Source of the DNA: Segetibacter aerophilus
Lineage (GTDB): Bacteria; Bacteroidota; Bacteroidia; Chitinophagales; Chitinophagaceae
DNA: 64,000 nucleotides
NCBI RefSeq assembly: GCF_007991655.1
Contig: NZ_BJYT01000011.1
Coordinates: forward strand, 62,001-126,000
Reading direction: 5' to 3'
In this document: positions 46,227 to 55,387 of the stretch, in pieces
How positions within the stretch are numbered: the stretch's first letter is position 1
Layout of the letters: each line of letters opens with the position of its first letter
Program-made: the position numbers and the translations under genes
Notes under the pieces: generated by a model
The model's database searches: none
Seen by the model: only the letters and a program-made list of their open reading frames with translations
What the model was told of the DNA's origin: nothing

Positions 46227-46832
46227 TCATCCAATTACAATTGTTCTAAAAGTAAGGTTTATCCTCGCGGAGGTAACTTTTTTAGTTGGTGGTAAACGAT
46301 GCAACCAGTTCGTTTGTGTAGCACCTTTCATTACTAATAAGCTGCCGTTCTCCAGCATTACTGAAACAGTCTCTTTCGTTTGTTTGTGTTTGAATAAAAA
46401 CTTTCTTTCTGCTCCAAAGCTCACAGAAGCAATCGCAGAATTTTTTCCAAGTGTTTGCTCATCGTCGCTGTGATAGGCCATCCCTTCATCTCCATTGTGA
46501 TATAAATTCAGCAAGCATGAATTGTACGTTTCGCCTGTAATTTTTTCAACCTTTGCTTTTAACTCCGCTAATTCCTTCGTCCATGGCACTGCCTGTTTTG
46601 TGGTGTTAGAATAGGTGTAGGCGTAAGCACCGTCGCCATACCAGGCTGCCTTTCTTTTGGTAATGATATGCTTGCCAAACATAATCGCTTCATCATTTTT
46701 CCAATCGATCGTGTTGAATAGCTGATCAAAATAATGCAGGGATTCGCTTCGCGAAAAAACCCTGCCGTAATAGTTGGCAACCCCATCGCCAGGCAGCAGG
46801 TTAGTTATGATGTCTGTATTAAATAAGTCCAT
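46227..46832 (-). CDS. alkB: AlkB-family 2-oxoglutarate/Fe(II) dioxygenase
   Basis: AlkB proteins repair 1-methyladenine and 3-methylcytosine by oxidative demethylation. The metal triad is His 121, Asp 123 (YHSDDEQ) and His 178 (WLHRLP); the 2-oxoglutarate-binding Arg 190 and Arg 196 lie in ARINLTFR. The pre-triad LNLYHNGDEGMAYH and the nucleotide-recognition lid KAAWYGDGAYAYTYS are typical of the AlkB/ABH2-like group. The length of 201 is normal. No ada gene is nearby. The gene is a single minus-strand unit. Confidence 0.93.
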   Translation of the reverse strand: MDLFNTDIITNLLPGDGVANYYGRVFSRSESLHYFDQLFNTIDWKNDEAIMFGKHIITKRKAAWYGDGAYAYTYSNTTKQAVPWTKELAELKAKVEKITGETYNSCLLNLYHNGDEGMAYHSDDEQTLGKNSAIASVSFGAERKFLFKHKQTKETVSVMLENGSLLVMKGATQTNWLHRLPPTKKVTSARINLTFRTIVIG

Positions 46833-47015
46833 TCTTTCTATTGATTAATAAACACGCATCAGGTTTTTGTCAACTCACATTTACTCACACCGCATCTGGA
46901 TCTTGATCACCTCAAACAGTTGACAAATTTAAAATGTTCAACTGCCTTTCAAGTCGTAATTTTTTAATGAGGTAGCTAGTGTTCGATTGAAGATATAGAT
47001 GAATAAAAAGAAAAT

Positions 47016-47035
47016 GTACAAGAGTGCGACGCAAC
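47016..47035 (-). repeat. Dispersed repeat copy, subtype 1
   Basis: Minus-strand reading GTTGCGTCGCACTCTTGTAC, two bases from the subtype-1 reference. Confidence 0.8.
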
Positions 47036-47151
47036 AAAAGCTTAATAGTAGTATGGATGTTTTGGTACTAAAAAACAACTTACCTCATAATTCCGGTTCT
47101 TCGCGCTTTTGCAAAAACTGTTTAAAAAGCTTTAAGCTGCTAAAACAAAAA

Positions 47152-47175
47152 GAGGTTATCATTTTTGATAACCTC
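47152..47175 (-). terminator. Rho-independent terminator after yceI
   Basis: A perfect 10-bp stem GAGGTTATCA/TGATAACCTC with a 4-base loop, followed on the minus strand by TTTTTGTTTTAG. It lies 45 bases past the yceI stop. Confidence 0.88.
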
Positions 47176-47219
47176 CGCACAAAGCAGTCAGAAATTGTAG
47201 CGGACAAACTTTGCAAAGA

Positions 47220-47828
47220 CTAGACTTTTGCAGCTTGCATTTTAACATGAATGTCTGCATCGGGAATGATATACAAACCGGAGTCGGCGTTGCTATATTT
47301 TGTCATGCCCCATTTGGTCCTATCTATTTTTAGCGTGGCTTCCACCTGCAGGCTATCACCTTTATAAGCAATTTTTGCGGGAAAAGTAATGGGATGAGTT
47401 TGACCAACAAGGCTAAGATTGCCGGTTACTAATTTGTTTGCACCTGCAACAGCTCCTTTCACGGAGCCATCAAGGGTTTCAACTTTTTCAATCCTAAATT
47501 CGGCGTTGGGATGCAAGGCGATATTAAAGAAGTCGGCGCTCTTAAGATGGTTAAGCAACTGCGGTTTTACTTCGGCCGGCAGATCGAAATTATCAATAGA
47601 AGAAATTGGAATAACAAAGGTTCCGGCCTGTATATCTCCATCTGACCTTGTCAATAAAGAACCTTCTATCTTGAACGAGCCTACATGAAAATGATCTGGT
47701 GCAGAACCCTTCCATTCCGCAACAGACGAGGACGTGTTGACTTTATAAATTCTTTCTTCGCTTTTTAATTTGTTACAAGCTATTGTTGCTGCTAACGCAA
47801 TTAGTGCTGCTGATAAAACCTTTCTCAT
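47220..47828 (-). CDS. YceI-family lipocalin-like lipoprotein
   Basis: The 202-residue protein starts with a lipoprotein signal ending in TIAC. The mature part is a YceI domain: SSSVAEWKGSAPDHFHVGSFKIEG, GTFVIPISSIDNFDL, LLNHLKSADFFNIALHPNAEFRI and KIDRTKWGMTKYSN. YceI proteins form an extended lipocalin-type barrel that holds polyisoprenoids or amphiphiles; many are induced by base, osmotic or oxidative stress. A 9-bp inverted repeat lies about 180 bases upstream of the start. It seems to be a single-gene unit with its own terminator. Confidence 0.93.
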   Translation of the reverse strand: MRKVLSAALIALAATIACNKLKSEERIYKVNTSSSVAEWKGSAPDHFHVGSFKIEGSLLTRSDGDIQAGTFVIPISSIDNFDLPAEVKPQLLNHLKSADFFNIALHPNAEFRIEKVETLDGSVKGAVAGANKLVTGNLSLVGQTHPITFPAKIAYKGDSLQVEATLKIDRTKWGMTKYSNADSGLYIIPDADIHVKMQAAKV

Positions 47829-48007
47829 GTTTTTTAATTTGATTGTTATCTTAATTTTTTATGTGATTAGATGTTGATGTGACCATACGAAAATGTTGAG
47901 CAGCATCAACAGTAGCAAAGGCTTTTGCATGAACCCCTCTTTTTGAAGGATAAACATCATTAGAAAACGTAAGAGCGGTAACGACAGGAACTTTTCCTAT
48001 TAAAAAT

Positions 48008-48030
48008 ATATGTGATAAGACATCACATAT
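48008..48030. promoter_or_regulatory. Operator-like inverted repeat upstream of yceI
   Basis: A perfect 9-bp inverted repeat ATATGTGAT-AAGAC-ATCACATAT. The inner half-sites TGTGA and TCACA resemble CRP/FNR-type sites but with a spacer of seven rather than six. No T run follows, so a terminator is unlikely. A transcription-factor site for yceI is the best guess. Confidence 0.5.
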
Positions 48031-48086
48031 TCACGGGTAAAAATGTTTTATGTAAGAATAAGTACCGAACATAAAGGCGCATAAAA

Positions 48087-48114
48087 AAAGCCCTGTAAGA
48101 ATTTACAGAGCTTT
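48087..48114 (-). terminator. Terminator after psd
   Basis: The arms AAAGCCCTGTAA and TTTACAGAGCTTT pair with one mismatch, and on the minus strand the stem is followed by a run of seven T. It lies 36 bases past the psd stop. Confidence 0.8.
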
Positions 48115-48149
48115 CAAATAAAACCTAATAGAAGATTTTGGATCTCGTT

Positions 48150-48809
48150 TTATAAAGTTGCCAGCACAGTAACTCCACCCTTTACAAGCTGGTTTAGCTG
48201 AACATTTACTTTGGTGCCAACCGGCAATATAACATCGACACGGCTACCGAATTTAATGAAGCCTAGTTCGTTGCCCTGGTGCACTTCTTGGCCCACGGAC
48301 AAGTAATTGATAATGCGTTTTGCAAGTGCACCGGCTATTTGCTTCACCAATACTTCTGCTTTGTCATTCTTAATCACTACGCTGTGTCGCTCGTTTTCCG
48401 TAGAAGACTTCGGGTGCCACGCTACCAGGTATTTACCCTTATGATATTTGTTGTAAACTACTTCTCCGCTTACAGGATTGCGGTTCACGTGCACATTGGC
48501 TGGACTCATGAAAATACTTACCTGCAGTCTTTTATCTTTAAAATATTCCTCTTCCAAAATCTCTTCGATAACCACCACTTTACCGTCCGCCGGGCAGATC
48601 ACTTCTCTTTCGCCCTTTGTTAACGAACGATAAGGGATCCTAAAAAAAGAAACAATAAACAGGAATAAAATGGCTGAAGCAATGAAGATAATTGTAGCCG
48701 TTTTAGGATAGTTATCTCCCAGGAAAATGAATGAGGCAATATTGATTAACCCAAATATTAAGGCAGCAAATCCAATACTTTTATATCCCTCTTTGTGAAT
48801 AGTCATCAA
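48150..48809 (-). CDS. psd: Phosphatidylserine decarboxylase family protein
   Basis: Psd makes phosphatidylethanolamine from phosphatidylserine at the inner membrane. The 219-residue protein is the short form with two N-terminal membrane helices (about 10–30 and 35–55). Motifs are VICPADGKVVVIEE, SIFMSPANVHVNRNPVSGEV with its catalytic His, and the self-cleavage site in GFIKFGSRVDV, where the Ser of FGS becomes the pyruvoyl group. Start codons ATG 48809 and 48806 are adjacent; either is acceptable. No pssA gene is next to it here, although the two are often paired in Bacteroidota. Confidence 0.93.
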   Translation of the reverse strand: MMTIHKEGYKSIGFAALIFGLINIASFIFLGDNYPKTATIIFIASAILFLFIVSFFRIPYRSLTKGEREVICPADGKVVVIEEILEEEYFKDKRLQVSIFMSPANVHVNRNPVSGEVVYNKYHKGKYLVAWHPKSSTENERHSVVIKNDKAEVLVKQIAGALAKRIINYLSVGQEVHQGNELGFIKFGSRVDVILPVGTKVNVQLNQLVKGGVTVLATL

Positions 48810-48948
48810 TGGTAGTTATGGTGCAAATATAGTAATTCAATATAGTCGTAACTGCAAACCGCTTTTAAAGTCGTTTCCGTCATCAGTTAACGTTAAAAGT
48901 AAGAAGTGGCATCAAGACATATTGGTACTCCTCCAAACGAAATTCTAC

Positions 48949-51357
48949 CTAGTTTCTTATAGGCTTACCGCTTTTTAATACGCTCTGAATTCTCTCGAGT
49001 GTTTTTCTTTCGCCACACAAACTTAAAAAAGCCTCCCGCTCAAGGTCAAGCAGGTATTGTTCGCTTACTAATGTTGGTTCACTTAAGTCTCCGCCACACA
49101 TTACATAAGCAAGTTTGCGAGCAACTTTCGCATCGTGGTCCGTTGCATAGTTTGCTCTCCACATTCCGTTGATGCCCGCGTACAGAGCGCCTAATGCTGA
49201 ACGACCCAACACTTTAATGTCTTTCCTATGGATCGGAGTAATGTATCCTTGTTCGGATAATTCAATCACACTTTTCTTAGCTTCCGCAATTCGTCTCGAT
49301 TGATTCATTACAATCTCATCAATACCTTTTCTAAACACACCCATTTCAAAACCTTCAAAACCACTCGTTGCAACTTTTGCCGTTGCTATATTGAAAAAAC
49401 GATTCTTTAGCGTGTTTGTTTCCGGTTCATCTTCGTGCATTTCATCTGCTGCCCGCAAAGCAAACTCTTTTGTTCCCCCACCGCCCGGTATCAAACCAAC
49501 ACCCAATTCTACAAGTCCGATATAGGTTTCTGCAGCAGCACAGACTTTATCAGCATGTAAGTTCATTTCGCAACCACCACCCAACGTTAATCCGTGAGGT
49601 GCAATGACCACAGGAACAGAAGAATGACGAACACGCATCATTGTATTTTGAAACATCCTAATGGCCATATCCAATTCGTCGAATTCTTCTTCGACTGCAA
49701 ACATGAAGATCATTCCTACGTTTGCCCCTGCGCTAAAATTTGGACCCTCGTTAGCAATCACCAATCCTCTAAAATTTTCTTCTGCCAATCCAATTGCTTT
49801 GTTTACACCTTCCAATACTTCACTCCCTATGCTGTTCATTTTTGTTTTCCATTCAATGCCCAACACCTCGTCGCCGATGTCATAGACAGTGCACGAACTA
49901 TTCTTCCAAACCGTTTTCTCTTTGAAATTGTTCAATACTAAGAAAGCCTCTGCTCCTGCAATTGGCTTGTATGATTTTGACTTTACGTCATAAAAAAGCC
50001 TTTTCCCGTTTTCAACTTTATAAAATGAAGTTGATCCGCTTGCTAACATTTCTTCGACCCATCCTGCCGGTTGAACGCCGGCCGCTTTCATAGCGGCAAC
50101 CGTTTTATTTACGCCCAGCAAATCCCATGTTTCAAAAGCACCAATCTCCCATCCAAAGCCTGCCATCATTGCATCATCAATTCTAAATACCTCGTCACTG
50201 ATTTCGGGAATTCGGTGAGAGATATAACTAAACAAACTGTAATGGAACTGCCTGTAAAACTCGCCTGCTTTGTCTTGGGCAGCACTCAACATTTTTATTC
50301 TGGTAGGCAAATCTTCAATCGGTTTTGCCGCGTCTACACTTGCAAATTTCGGTTTGCTTCGCAGGCCATATTCAAATGTTTGAAGGTTTAATACGTGAAT
50401 ATCTTTTTCGCCCTTTTCGTTTCGGGTCTGCATCTTTTTGAAGAAGCCCTGGCCCGTCTTATCTCCTAACCAATTGTTCTCTGTTATCTTTTGCAGCCAT
50501 GCAGGAACGGTTAATGTTTCTAAAGCCTCGTCACTTTTGCAGTTGTCAGCGATTCCTTTTGCCACCTTAACGAGGGTATCAATCCCAACTACGTCAGCAG
50601 TTCTGAAAGTAGCCGACTTTGGCCTGCCAATGATTGGCCCTGTTAAAGCATCTATTTCGTCGATGCTCAGTTGCAACTTATCCATCAGTTTAAAAATGGA
50701 CATAATGCTGAACACACCAATCCGGTTAGCAATGAAGGCGGGAGTATCTTTAGCAAGTACTGTTGTCTTGCCAAGATACAAGTCGCCGTAGTTCATTAGA
50801 AAATCCACCACAGCCGGATCTGTATATGGCGTAGGAATAATTTCAAGCAGCCTGAGGTAACGCGGTGGATTGAAAAAGTGAGTTCCGCAAAAATGCTTTT
50901 TAAAATCTTCGCTACGCCCCTCAGCCATCATATGAATAGGAATACCGGAAGTATTGCTGGTGATTAAAGTTCCCAGCTTGCGGTATTTTTCTACATCGGT
51001 AAAAACTGCTTGTTTTATGTCCAACCTCTCCACTACCACTTCGATAATCCAATCACAACCAGCAATGTCTTTCATGTTATCAGTGAAGTTGCCGGTGGTT
51101 ATCCTGTTGATGACATCCTTGATATAAACGGGAGATGGATTGCTTTTAACAGCGGCAGCGAGGGCCTCATTCACGATCCTGTTTTTGACAGCAGGATGAT
51201 CGATGCTTACACCTTTTGCCTGTTCAGCTGCATTCAATTCTTTTGGTGCTATATCAAGCAATAATACCTGCAGTCCAACACCTGCAAAATGACACGCAAT
51301 TCGACTTCCCATAACACCACTTCCTAAAACAGCAACTTTTTTGATCGTTCTTTTCAT
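48949..51357 (-). CDS. 3-hydroxyacyl-CoA dehydrogenase/enoyl-CoA hydratase fusion (FadB-like)
   Basis: The 802-residue protein carries out the middle two steps of fatty-acid beta-oxidation. The N-terminal NAD-binding domain has VAVLGSGVMGSRIACHFAGVG, THFFNPPRYLRLLEIIPT and FIANRIGV. A second dehydrogenase segment (KMLSAAQDKAGEF, ISDEVFRIDDAMMAGFGWEIG) follows, then an enoyl-CoA hydratase/isomerase domain at the C-terminal side (GLVIANEGPNFSAGANVG, ITLGGGCEMNLHAD-like, VELGVGLIPGGGGTKE). The order dehydrogenase-first is opposite to E. coli FadB and is the usual Bacteroidota form. No thiolase or acyl-CoA dehydrogenase gene adjoins it here. Confidence 0.95.
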   Translation of the reverse strand: MKRTIKKVAVLGSGVMGSRIACHFAGVGLQVLLLDIAPKELNAAEQAKGVSIDHPAVKNRIVNEALAAAVKSNPSPVYIKDVINRITTGNFTDNMKDIAGCDWIIEVVVERLDIKQAVFTDVEKYRKLGTLITSNTSGIPIHMMAEGRSEDFKKHFCGTHFFNPPRYLRLLEIIPTPYTDPAVVDFLMNYGDLYLGKTTVLAKDTPAFIANRIGVFSIMSIFKLMDKLQLSIDEIDALTGPIIGRPKSATFRTADVVGIDTLVKVAKGIADNCKSDEALETLTVPAWLQKITENNWLGDKTGQGFFKKMQTRNEKGEKDIHVLNLQTFEYGLRSKPKFASVDAAKPIEDLPTRIKMLSAAQDKAGEFYRQFHYSLFSYISHRIPEISDEVFRIDDAMMAGFGWEIGAFETWDLLGVNKTVAAMKAAGVQPAGWVEEMLASGSTSFYKVENGKRLFYDVKSKSYKPIAGAEAFLVLNNFKEKTVWKNSSCTVYDIGDEVLGIEWKTKMNSIGSEVLEGVNKAIGLAEENFRGLVIANEGPNFSAGANVGMIFMFAVEEEFDELDMAIRMFQNTMMRVRHSSVPVVIAPHGLTLGGGCEMNLHADKVCAAAETYIGLVELGVGLIPGGGGTKEFALRAADEMHEDEPETNTLKNRFFNIATAKVATSGFEGFEMGVFRKGIDEIVMNQSRRIAEAKKSVIELSEQGYITPIHRKDIKVLGRSALGALYAGINGMWRANYATDHDAKVARKLAYVMCGGDLSEPTLVSEQYLLDLEREAFLSLCGERKTLERIQSVLKSGKPIRN

Positions 51358-51613
51358 ATAGAAGAAATTGTTCTCGCAGAAAGCGCGGAAGCTGCAGAAA
51401 AGCAGTTTTCTTTTATTGCTTTCTTCAAGAAATTTTGGTTCAATAATTATTTATGATTCTTATAATCCATTGTTTGTCTATCAATTCTGCAGCATTAAAA
51501 TTAACAAGGAACGGACCTTTTTAAGAGACAATTCCAAATTATCTAAAGCTGTCTCTTATCAATTCGTTCAAAGACTCTTCTGCGTCTTCCGCGCCTTCTG
51601 CGAGAAACTCCCC

Positions 51614-52993
51614 CTACTTAAAAAACCACCTCAACAATTTCAACTTTCCCTTATACGGCGGATACTTTACATCGGGGTCAACCCAGGTGGCAGTTTTCAA
51701 AATAGCTTTTGCGCGCGTAAAAGTTTCAAAGCTAAACTTTCCATGATAAGCCCCTACCCCACTATTTCCTACACCGCCAAAAGGAAGATCTGCATTGGCC
51801 AGATGTACCAAAGTATTATTAACACAACCACCTCCAAACTGAACATTATTAATAAAGTAGTCTTCGTTTTTCTTATTGTTTCCAAAATAATACAATGACA
51901 GGGGATGTGAATTTTTATGTATGACTGCCAGTGCTTCATCCTGCTCTTTAAAAGTAATGATCGGAAGTATCGGACCAAAAATTTCTTCTTTCATCAAGGG
52001 GGCTTCCGGTGCAATTTGTTCCATCAGTGTCGGTGAAAAATACAGTTCCTCTTCTCGTACATGACCGCCTGAAACCACCTCTCCCTGCTGTAAATAACTC
52101 TTCAGTTTATCAACTCTTTTTCGATTGATAATCCTACCGTAGTCATTTGACTTTATTGGTTCTTTACCATAAAAACGTTCAATGCTTAATTGCATTTCCT
52201 TAATTACTTCATCCTTATTTTTCTCATGTACAAGCAAGTAGTCCGGGGCAACACAAGTTTGTCCGGCATTAGTAAACTTGCCCCATACAATTCTTTTTGC
52301 AGCCACTTTCAGGTCTGCATCCCCATCTATTATGCATGGACTCTTGCCACCTAATTCCAGTGTAACGGGCACCAATTTTTCCGCTGCTAGTTTTGCAATC
52401 TCTCTTCCGACCGGTATGCTTCCTGTGAAAAACACATGATCAAACCTATTCTCGGTCATAAGAGCCGGAACCACTATTGCTCCATCTCCTTCTACGACAG
52501 AAATATATTTTTTATCGAAAAACTCAGCAATCATTTCACTTACTACAACTGAAGTATTAACCGCCATTTCTGAGGGTTTCAAGACTGCACAATTACCTCC
52601 TGCTATTGCACCTATTAGTGGAGCTATCAACAATTGAAAAGGATAGTTCCAGGGAGCAATAATGAGGCAGACGCCTAGCGGCTCTCTAATGATGCTACTT
52701 GAAGAAGGCAACAAAAATAAAGGCGTACTAACCGAAGATTTGCGCATCCACTTCTGTAAGTTTTTAAGGGTATGAGAAATCTCAGCATAAATAAAACCAA
52801 TCTCAGTTGTAAAAGCTTCTTCAGCCGATTTATGAAGGTCTTTAAATAGAGCGTCCATAATTTGCTGCTCATATTTCTGAATGCCTTTTTTCAATACTTG
52901 TAATTGCTGCTTTCTAAAAGTGTATTCAACAGTAGCACCGCTAAAAAAGTAGTTGCGCATTGTATCAAAATCAGTAGAAGTGTAAGTAGTCAT
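51614..52993 (-). CDS. Aldehyde dehydrogenase, class 3-like
   Basis: The 459-residue protein has the class 3 (fatty-aldehyde) length. Motifs: PWNYPFQLLIAPLIGAIAGGNC, FTGSIPVGREIAK at the cofactor site, the general base in VTLELGGKSPCIID and the nucleophile Cys in FTNAGQTCVAPDY. The C-terminus YPPYKGKLKLLRWFFK is typical of ALDH3 enzymes, which oxidise medium- and long-chain aldehydes to acids with NAD(P). It lies upstream of the FadB-like gene on the same strand with a 256-base gap, so metabolic linkage to fatty-acid breakdown is plausible. Confidence 0.94.
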   Translation of the reverse strand: MTTYTSTDFDTMRNYFFSGATVEYTFRKQQLQVLKKGIQKYEQQIMDALFKDLHKSAEEAFTTEIGFIYAEISHTLKNLQKWMRKSSVSTPLFLLPSSSSIIREPLGVCLIIAPWNYPFQLLIAPLIGAIAGGNCAVLKPSEMAVNTSVVVSEMIAEFFDKKYISVVEGDGAIVVPALMTENRFDHVFFTGSIPVGREIAKLAAEKLVPVTLELGGKSPCIIDGDADLKVAAKRIVWGKFTNAGQTCVAPDYLLVHEKNKDEVIKEMQLSIERFYGKEPIKSNDYGRIINRKRVDKLKSYLQQGEVVSGGHVREEELYFSPTLMEQIAPEAPLMKEEIFGPILPIITFKEQDEALAVIHKNSHPLSLYYFGNNKKNEDYFINNVQFGGGCVNNTLVHLANADLPFGGVGNSGVGAYHGKFSFETFTRAKAILKTATWVDPDVKYPPYKGKLKLLRWFFK

Positions 52994-53132
52994 AACTATT
53001 GAATTTACTTTTACGTCAATATCTATAACAAGATAAAAGTTTAATTTCTATATAACGCGGCGTAGGCATTAATAGAAAAACTTTCATTTTTTCTTTGTTA
53101 TGTCGCCCGCATTTATTCTGCATGCAACTCCG

Positions 53133-53152
53133 ATTGTGTCACTCACTTGTAC
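53133..53152 (+). repeat. Dispersed repeat copy, subtype 2
   Basis: It reads ATTGTGTCACTCACTTGTAC, one base from the subtype-2 reference, in the divergent spacer between the ALDH gene and tadA. Confidence 0.78.
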
Positions 53153-53221
53153 CGTATCTTTTCATCTCGACGCCCCACAACATGTATATTATTCACTAGC
53201 AGATTGATCTAATTTTACAAA

Positions 53222-53668
53222 ATGATATTGCACGACGACGAGCATTTTATGAGGCAGGCTTTAAGAGAAGCACAAGATGCATTTTTTGAAGGCGAAGTTC
53301 CTATTGGCGCTGTCGTTGTTATTAACAACCAAATTATTTCGCGTGGACATAACCAGGTAGAACGCTTGAATGATGCCACTGCTCATGCTGAAGTGTTGGC
53401 TATTACTTCTGCGTTCAGTCACCTCGGAGCCAAGTATTTGCCAGACGCCACTTTGTACGTAACCATTGAACCTTGTCATATGTGTGCCGGCGCTCTATAT
53501 TGGAGCAAGCTAAAAAGGGTTGTATTTGGAGCACCTGATGTAAAACAAGGTTTCCATTTTTTCTACGGTGAAAAAAATCCTTTTCATCCTAAAACTGAAA
53601 TTACCGGCGGAGTACTAAGTGAAGAATGCGCAAAGTTGATTAAAGACTTTTTCAAAGCACGGCGCTAA
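53222..53668 (+). CDS. tadA: tRNA-specific adenosine deaminase (nucleoside deaminase)
   Basis: TadA converts A34 of tRNA-Arg(ACG) to inosine. The zinc-dependent deaminase motifs are HAE (His 55, Glu 57) and PCHMC (Cys 85, Cys 88). VPIGAVVV, SRGHN and the conserved N-terminal HFMRQALREAQDA support TadA rather than cytosine or guanine deaminase. The length of 148 is normal. A guanine deaminase role cannot be strictly excluded. Confidence 0.93.
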   Translation: MILHDDEHFMRQALREAQDAFFEGEVPIGAVVVINNQIISRGHNQVERLNDATAHAEVLAITSAFSHLGAKYLPDATLYVTIEPCHMCAGALYWSKLKRVVFGAPDVKQGFHFFYGEKNPFHPKTEITGGVLSEECAKLIKDFFKARR

Positions 53669-53810
53669 CGTTACCTGAAGAAGTCATCCATCAGGCTGGT
53701 GCAAGTTTCTACTTTGAAGCTTTTAATAGACAAAACTCGAAAGGAATAATCCGCGTTTCCGAGATGAGAAAGATTTACAGCACGACAATGCACTTTTAAC
53801 TTATAGGGTA

Positions 53811-53818
53811 TAAATTTG
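53811..53818 (+). promoter_or_regulatory. Possible -7 promoter element of sodA
   Basis: TAAATTTG fits the Bacteroidota -7 consensus TAnnTTTG and lies 41 bases before the sodA ATG. No good TTTG -33 element is seen at the expected distance, so the call is tentative. Confidence 0.35.
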
Positions 53819-53859
53819 TTGTTAATAATAAATTGATTAAAAACTAAAACCGTATAACT

Positions 53860-54465
53860 ATGGCATTTACCTTACCGCAGTTGCCTTATGCTCCTGAAGC
53901 ATTAGAGCCTTACATAGATGCACAAACAATGCAGATCCACCACGGCAAACACCACCAGGCGTATGTCGACAATTTAAATAAGGCAATTGCAGGAACTGAA
54001 CATGAAAATAAGAGCCTTGAACAATTGATAGCCTCTGCAGGTTCTATCTCTCCTGCCGTTCGTAACAACGGTGGCGGTCATTGGAACCACAGTTTCTTTT
54101 GGCAGTTACTTGGTCCCGGCGGTGGAGCTCCTCCAAGCGGCGCTTTGTTGGAAGCAATCAATTCCACATTTGGTTCGCTCGACGGACTTAAGGAAAAAGT
54201 AAATGCAGCAGGAACAACACGCTTTGGTAGCGGTTGGGCGTGGCTGATAGCAAGGGATGGCAAACTAGAAGTTTCTTCTACGCCTAACCAAGACAATCCT
54301 TTGATGGATGTGGCTGAAGTAAAAGGCAAACCCATATTAGGTATTGACGTTTGGGAACATGCTTACTACTTGAAATATCAAAACAGGAGACCTGAATATT
54401 TAGGAGCTATCTGGAATGTAATAAACTGGGCTAAAGTCGCGGAGAATTTCAACGGAGCTAAATAA
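53860..54465 (+). CDS. sodA: Superoxide dismutase, Fe/Mn family
   Basis: The 201-residue enzyme dismutates superoxide in the cytoplasm; no signal peptide is present. Metal ligands are in the first-helix [14 protein letters not shown] (His 27), [10 protein letters not shown] (second His), and [19 protein letters not shown] (Asp and His). The GSGWAWLI and [10 protein letters not shown] segments are typical. Iron or manganese preference is not decided by eye. A clean terminator follows, so it is monocistronic. Confidence 0.97.
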   Translation: MAFTLPQLPYAPEALEPYIDAQTMQIHHGKHHQAYVDNLNKAIAGTEHENKSLEQLIASAGSISPAVRNNGGGHWNHSFFWQLLGPGGGAPPSGALLEAINSTFGSLDGLKEKVNAAGTTRFGSGWAWLIARDGKLEVSSTPNQDNPLMDVAEVKGKPILGIDVWEHAYYLKYQNRRPEYLGAIWNVINWAKVAENFNGAK

Positions 54466-54497
54466 TTTTTTGATAAATAGTTTTATGTATAATTTTC

Positions 54498-54521
54498 AAC
54501 CCCGGTAATACTACCGGGGTT
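54498..54521 (+). terminator. Rho-independent terminator after sodA
   Basis: A perfect 10-bp stem AACCCCGGTA/TACCGGGGTT with a 4-base loop followed by TATTTTTAAT. It lies 32 bases past the stop. Confidence 0.92.
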
Positions 54522-54541
54522 TATTTTTAATAACAAGAAAA

Positions 54542-55138
54542 ATGAAAAGAATCCACTTGATTGCTTTGTTTAGCATAGTTACTTTTTTGGCTTGCAACGA
54601 ACCTGTAACGAAAAAAGTATTGGTAATGGGACGTGGGAAAATAGATGCGCAGGAAAACAATATCACTATGACCGACGGTTCCAGCTATGTTGAAGAAACG
54701 ATTGAGATAAAAGGAGACAAGCCGGTTACATGGAATGTAACTACTCCCTCTGGCAAGACAACGGTAAACATACCGGAAGAAAAAGGTTTTTATATACTGA
54801 ACCTGAAGACAGACACAATCGTAGGAAGTCAGCAAAACATAGGACAAGATTTGGGTGGACGAACAATGACGCAGGAAGAATTGAAGGTAAAAATCGATAG
54901 TCTCATCAAGCTAACTACAGGAGCCAATATTTCTCTTGGTGGTCACAATTATTTTATTCTTCCAAACCAATTGATAAAAATATCTCCTAATACTGAAGCA
55001 AAAATATTTGGCCCTTTTACCAAAATTCCTGGAAGCTTCGAGGCTGATAAAGATGGTAATGCACCGGAAATTTACAAATTTTATACTAATACGGAGATGA
55101 GAGATTTAATTGTGCGACTGAAGAAAAATACGATTTAA
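54542..55138 (+). CDS. Lipoprotein of unknown function
   Basis: The 198-residue protein opens with a lipoprotein signal (lipobox TFLAC, Cys 18). The mature part is hydrophilic and contains MTDGSSYVEETIEIKGDKP, a TWNVTTPSGKTTVNI strand pair and LGGHNYFILPNQLIKIS, suggesting a small beta-rich domain. I do not recognise the family. It follows sodA after a strong terminator, so it likely has its own promoter within a very short spacer or depends on read-through. Confidence 0.72.
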   Translation: MKRIHLIALFSIVTFLACNEPVTKKVLVMGRGKIDAQENNITMTDGSSYVEETIEIKGDKPVTWNVTTPSGKTTVNIPEEKGFYILNLKTDTIVGSQQNIGQDLGGRTMTQEELKVKIDSLIKLTTGANISLGGHNYFILPNQLIKISPNTEAKIFGPFTKIPGSFEADKDGNAPEIYKFYTNTEMRDLIVRLKKNTI

Positions 55139-55156
55139 TTAATGCCTCAAGCCCCA

Positions 55157-55387
55157 TTAAGGAACGGGATCATATCCCTGTCCTCCCCATGGATTGCAGC
55201 TAACAATTCTTTTTATAGCTAACCAAAACCCTTTAAAAAAGCCGTGCTTTTCCAATGCTTCCTTTGCATAATGAGAGCAGGTTGGCGTGTACCGACATTT
55301 TTGCCCTAATATTGGAGATATAGCTAATTGATAAAACTTGATCAGCAATATAAAAGGGTAAACTACTATTTTAGAAATATTTTTCAA
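55157..55387 (-). CDS. yidD: Membrane protein insertion efficiency factor YidD
   Basis: The 76-residue protein is an amphipathic membrane-associated factor that assists YidC-dependent insertion. The signature is plain: [31 protein letters not shown] and the closing [15 protein letters not shown]. It overlaps the rnpA stop by 4 bases (ATGA-type coupling), matching the widespread rpmH–rnpA–yidD order. Confidence 0.95.
   Translation of the reverse strand: MKNISKIVVYPFILLIKFYQLAISPILGQKCRYTPTCSHYAKEALEKHGFFKGFWLAIKRIVSCNPWGGQGYDPVP

Larger units (their letters stand above)
46833..47219. other. Spacer between alkB and yceI
   Basis: It holds a repeat copy (47016–47035) and the yceI terminator (47152–47175). 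A 74-codon plus-strand frame (46999–47223) crosses both elements and is not called. The alkB promoter should lie just above 46832. Confidence 0.6.
47829..48149. other. Spacer upstream of yceI
   Basis: It holds an inverted repeat (48008–48030), the psd terminator (48087–48114) and a 33-codon minus-strand frame (47859–47960) with a hydrophobic core, ending 30 bases before yceI. That small frame is noted but not called as a gene. Confidence 0.5.

Noticed and set aside
46999-47223. 74-codon plus-strand frame between alkB and yceI
   Set aside because: It crosses both a dispersed repeat copy and the yceI terminator, so it is better explained as non-coding.
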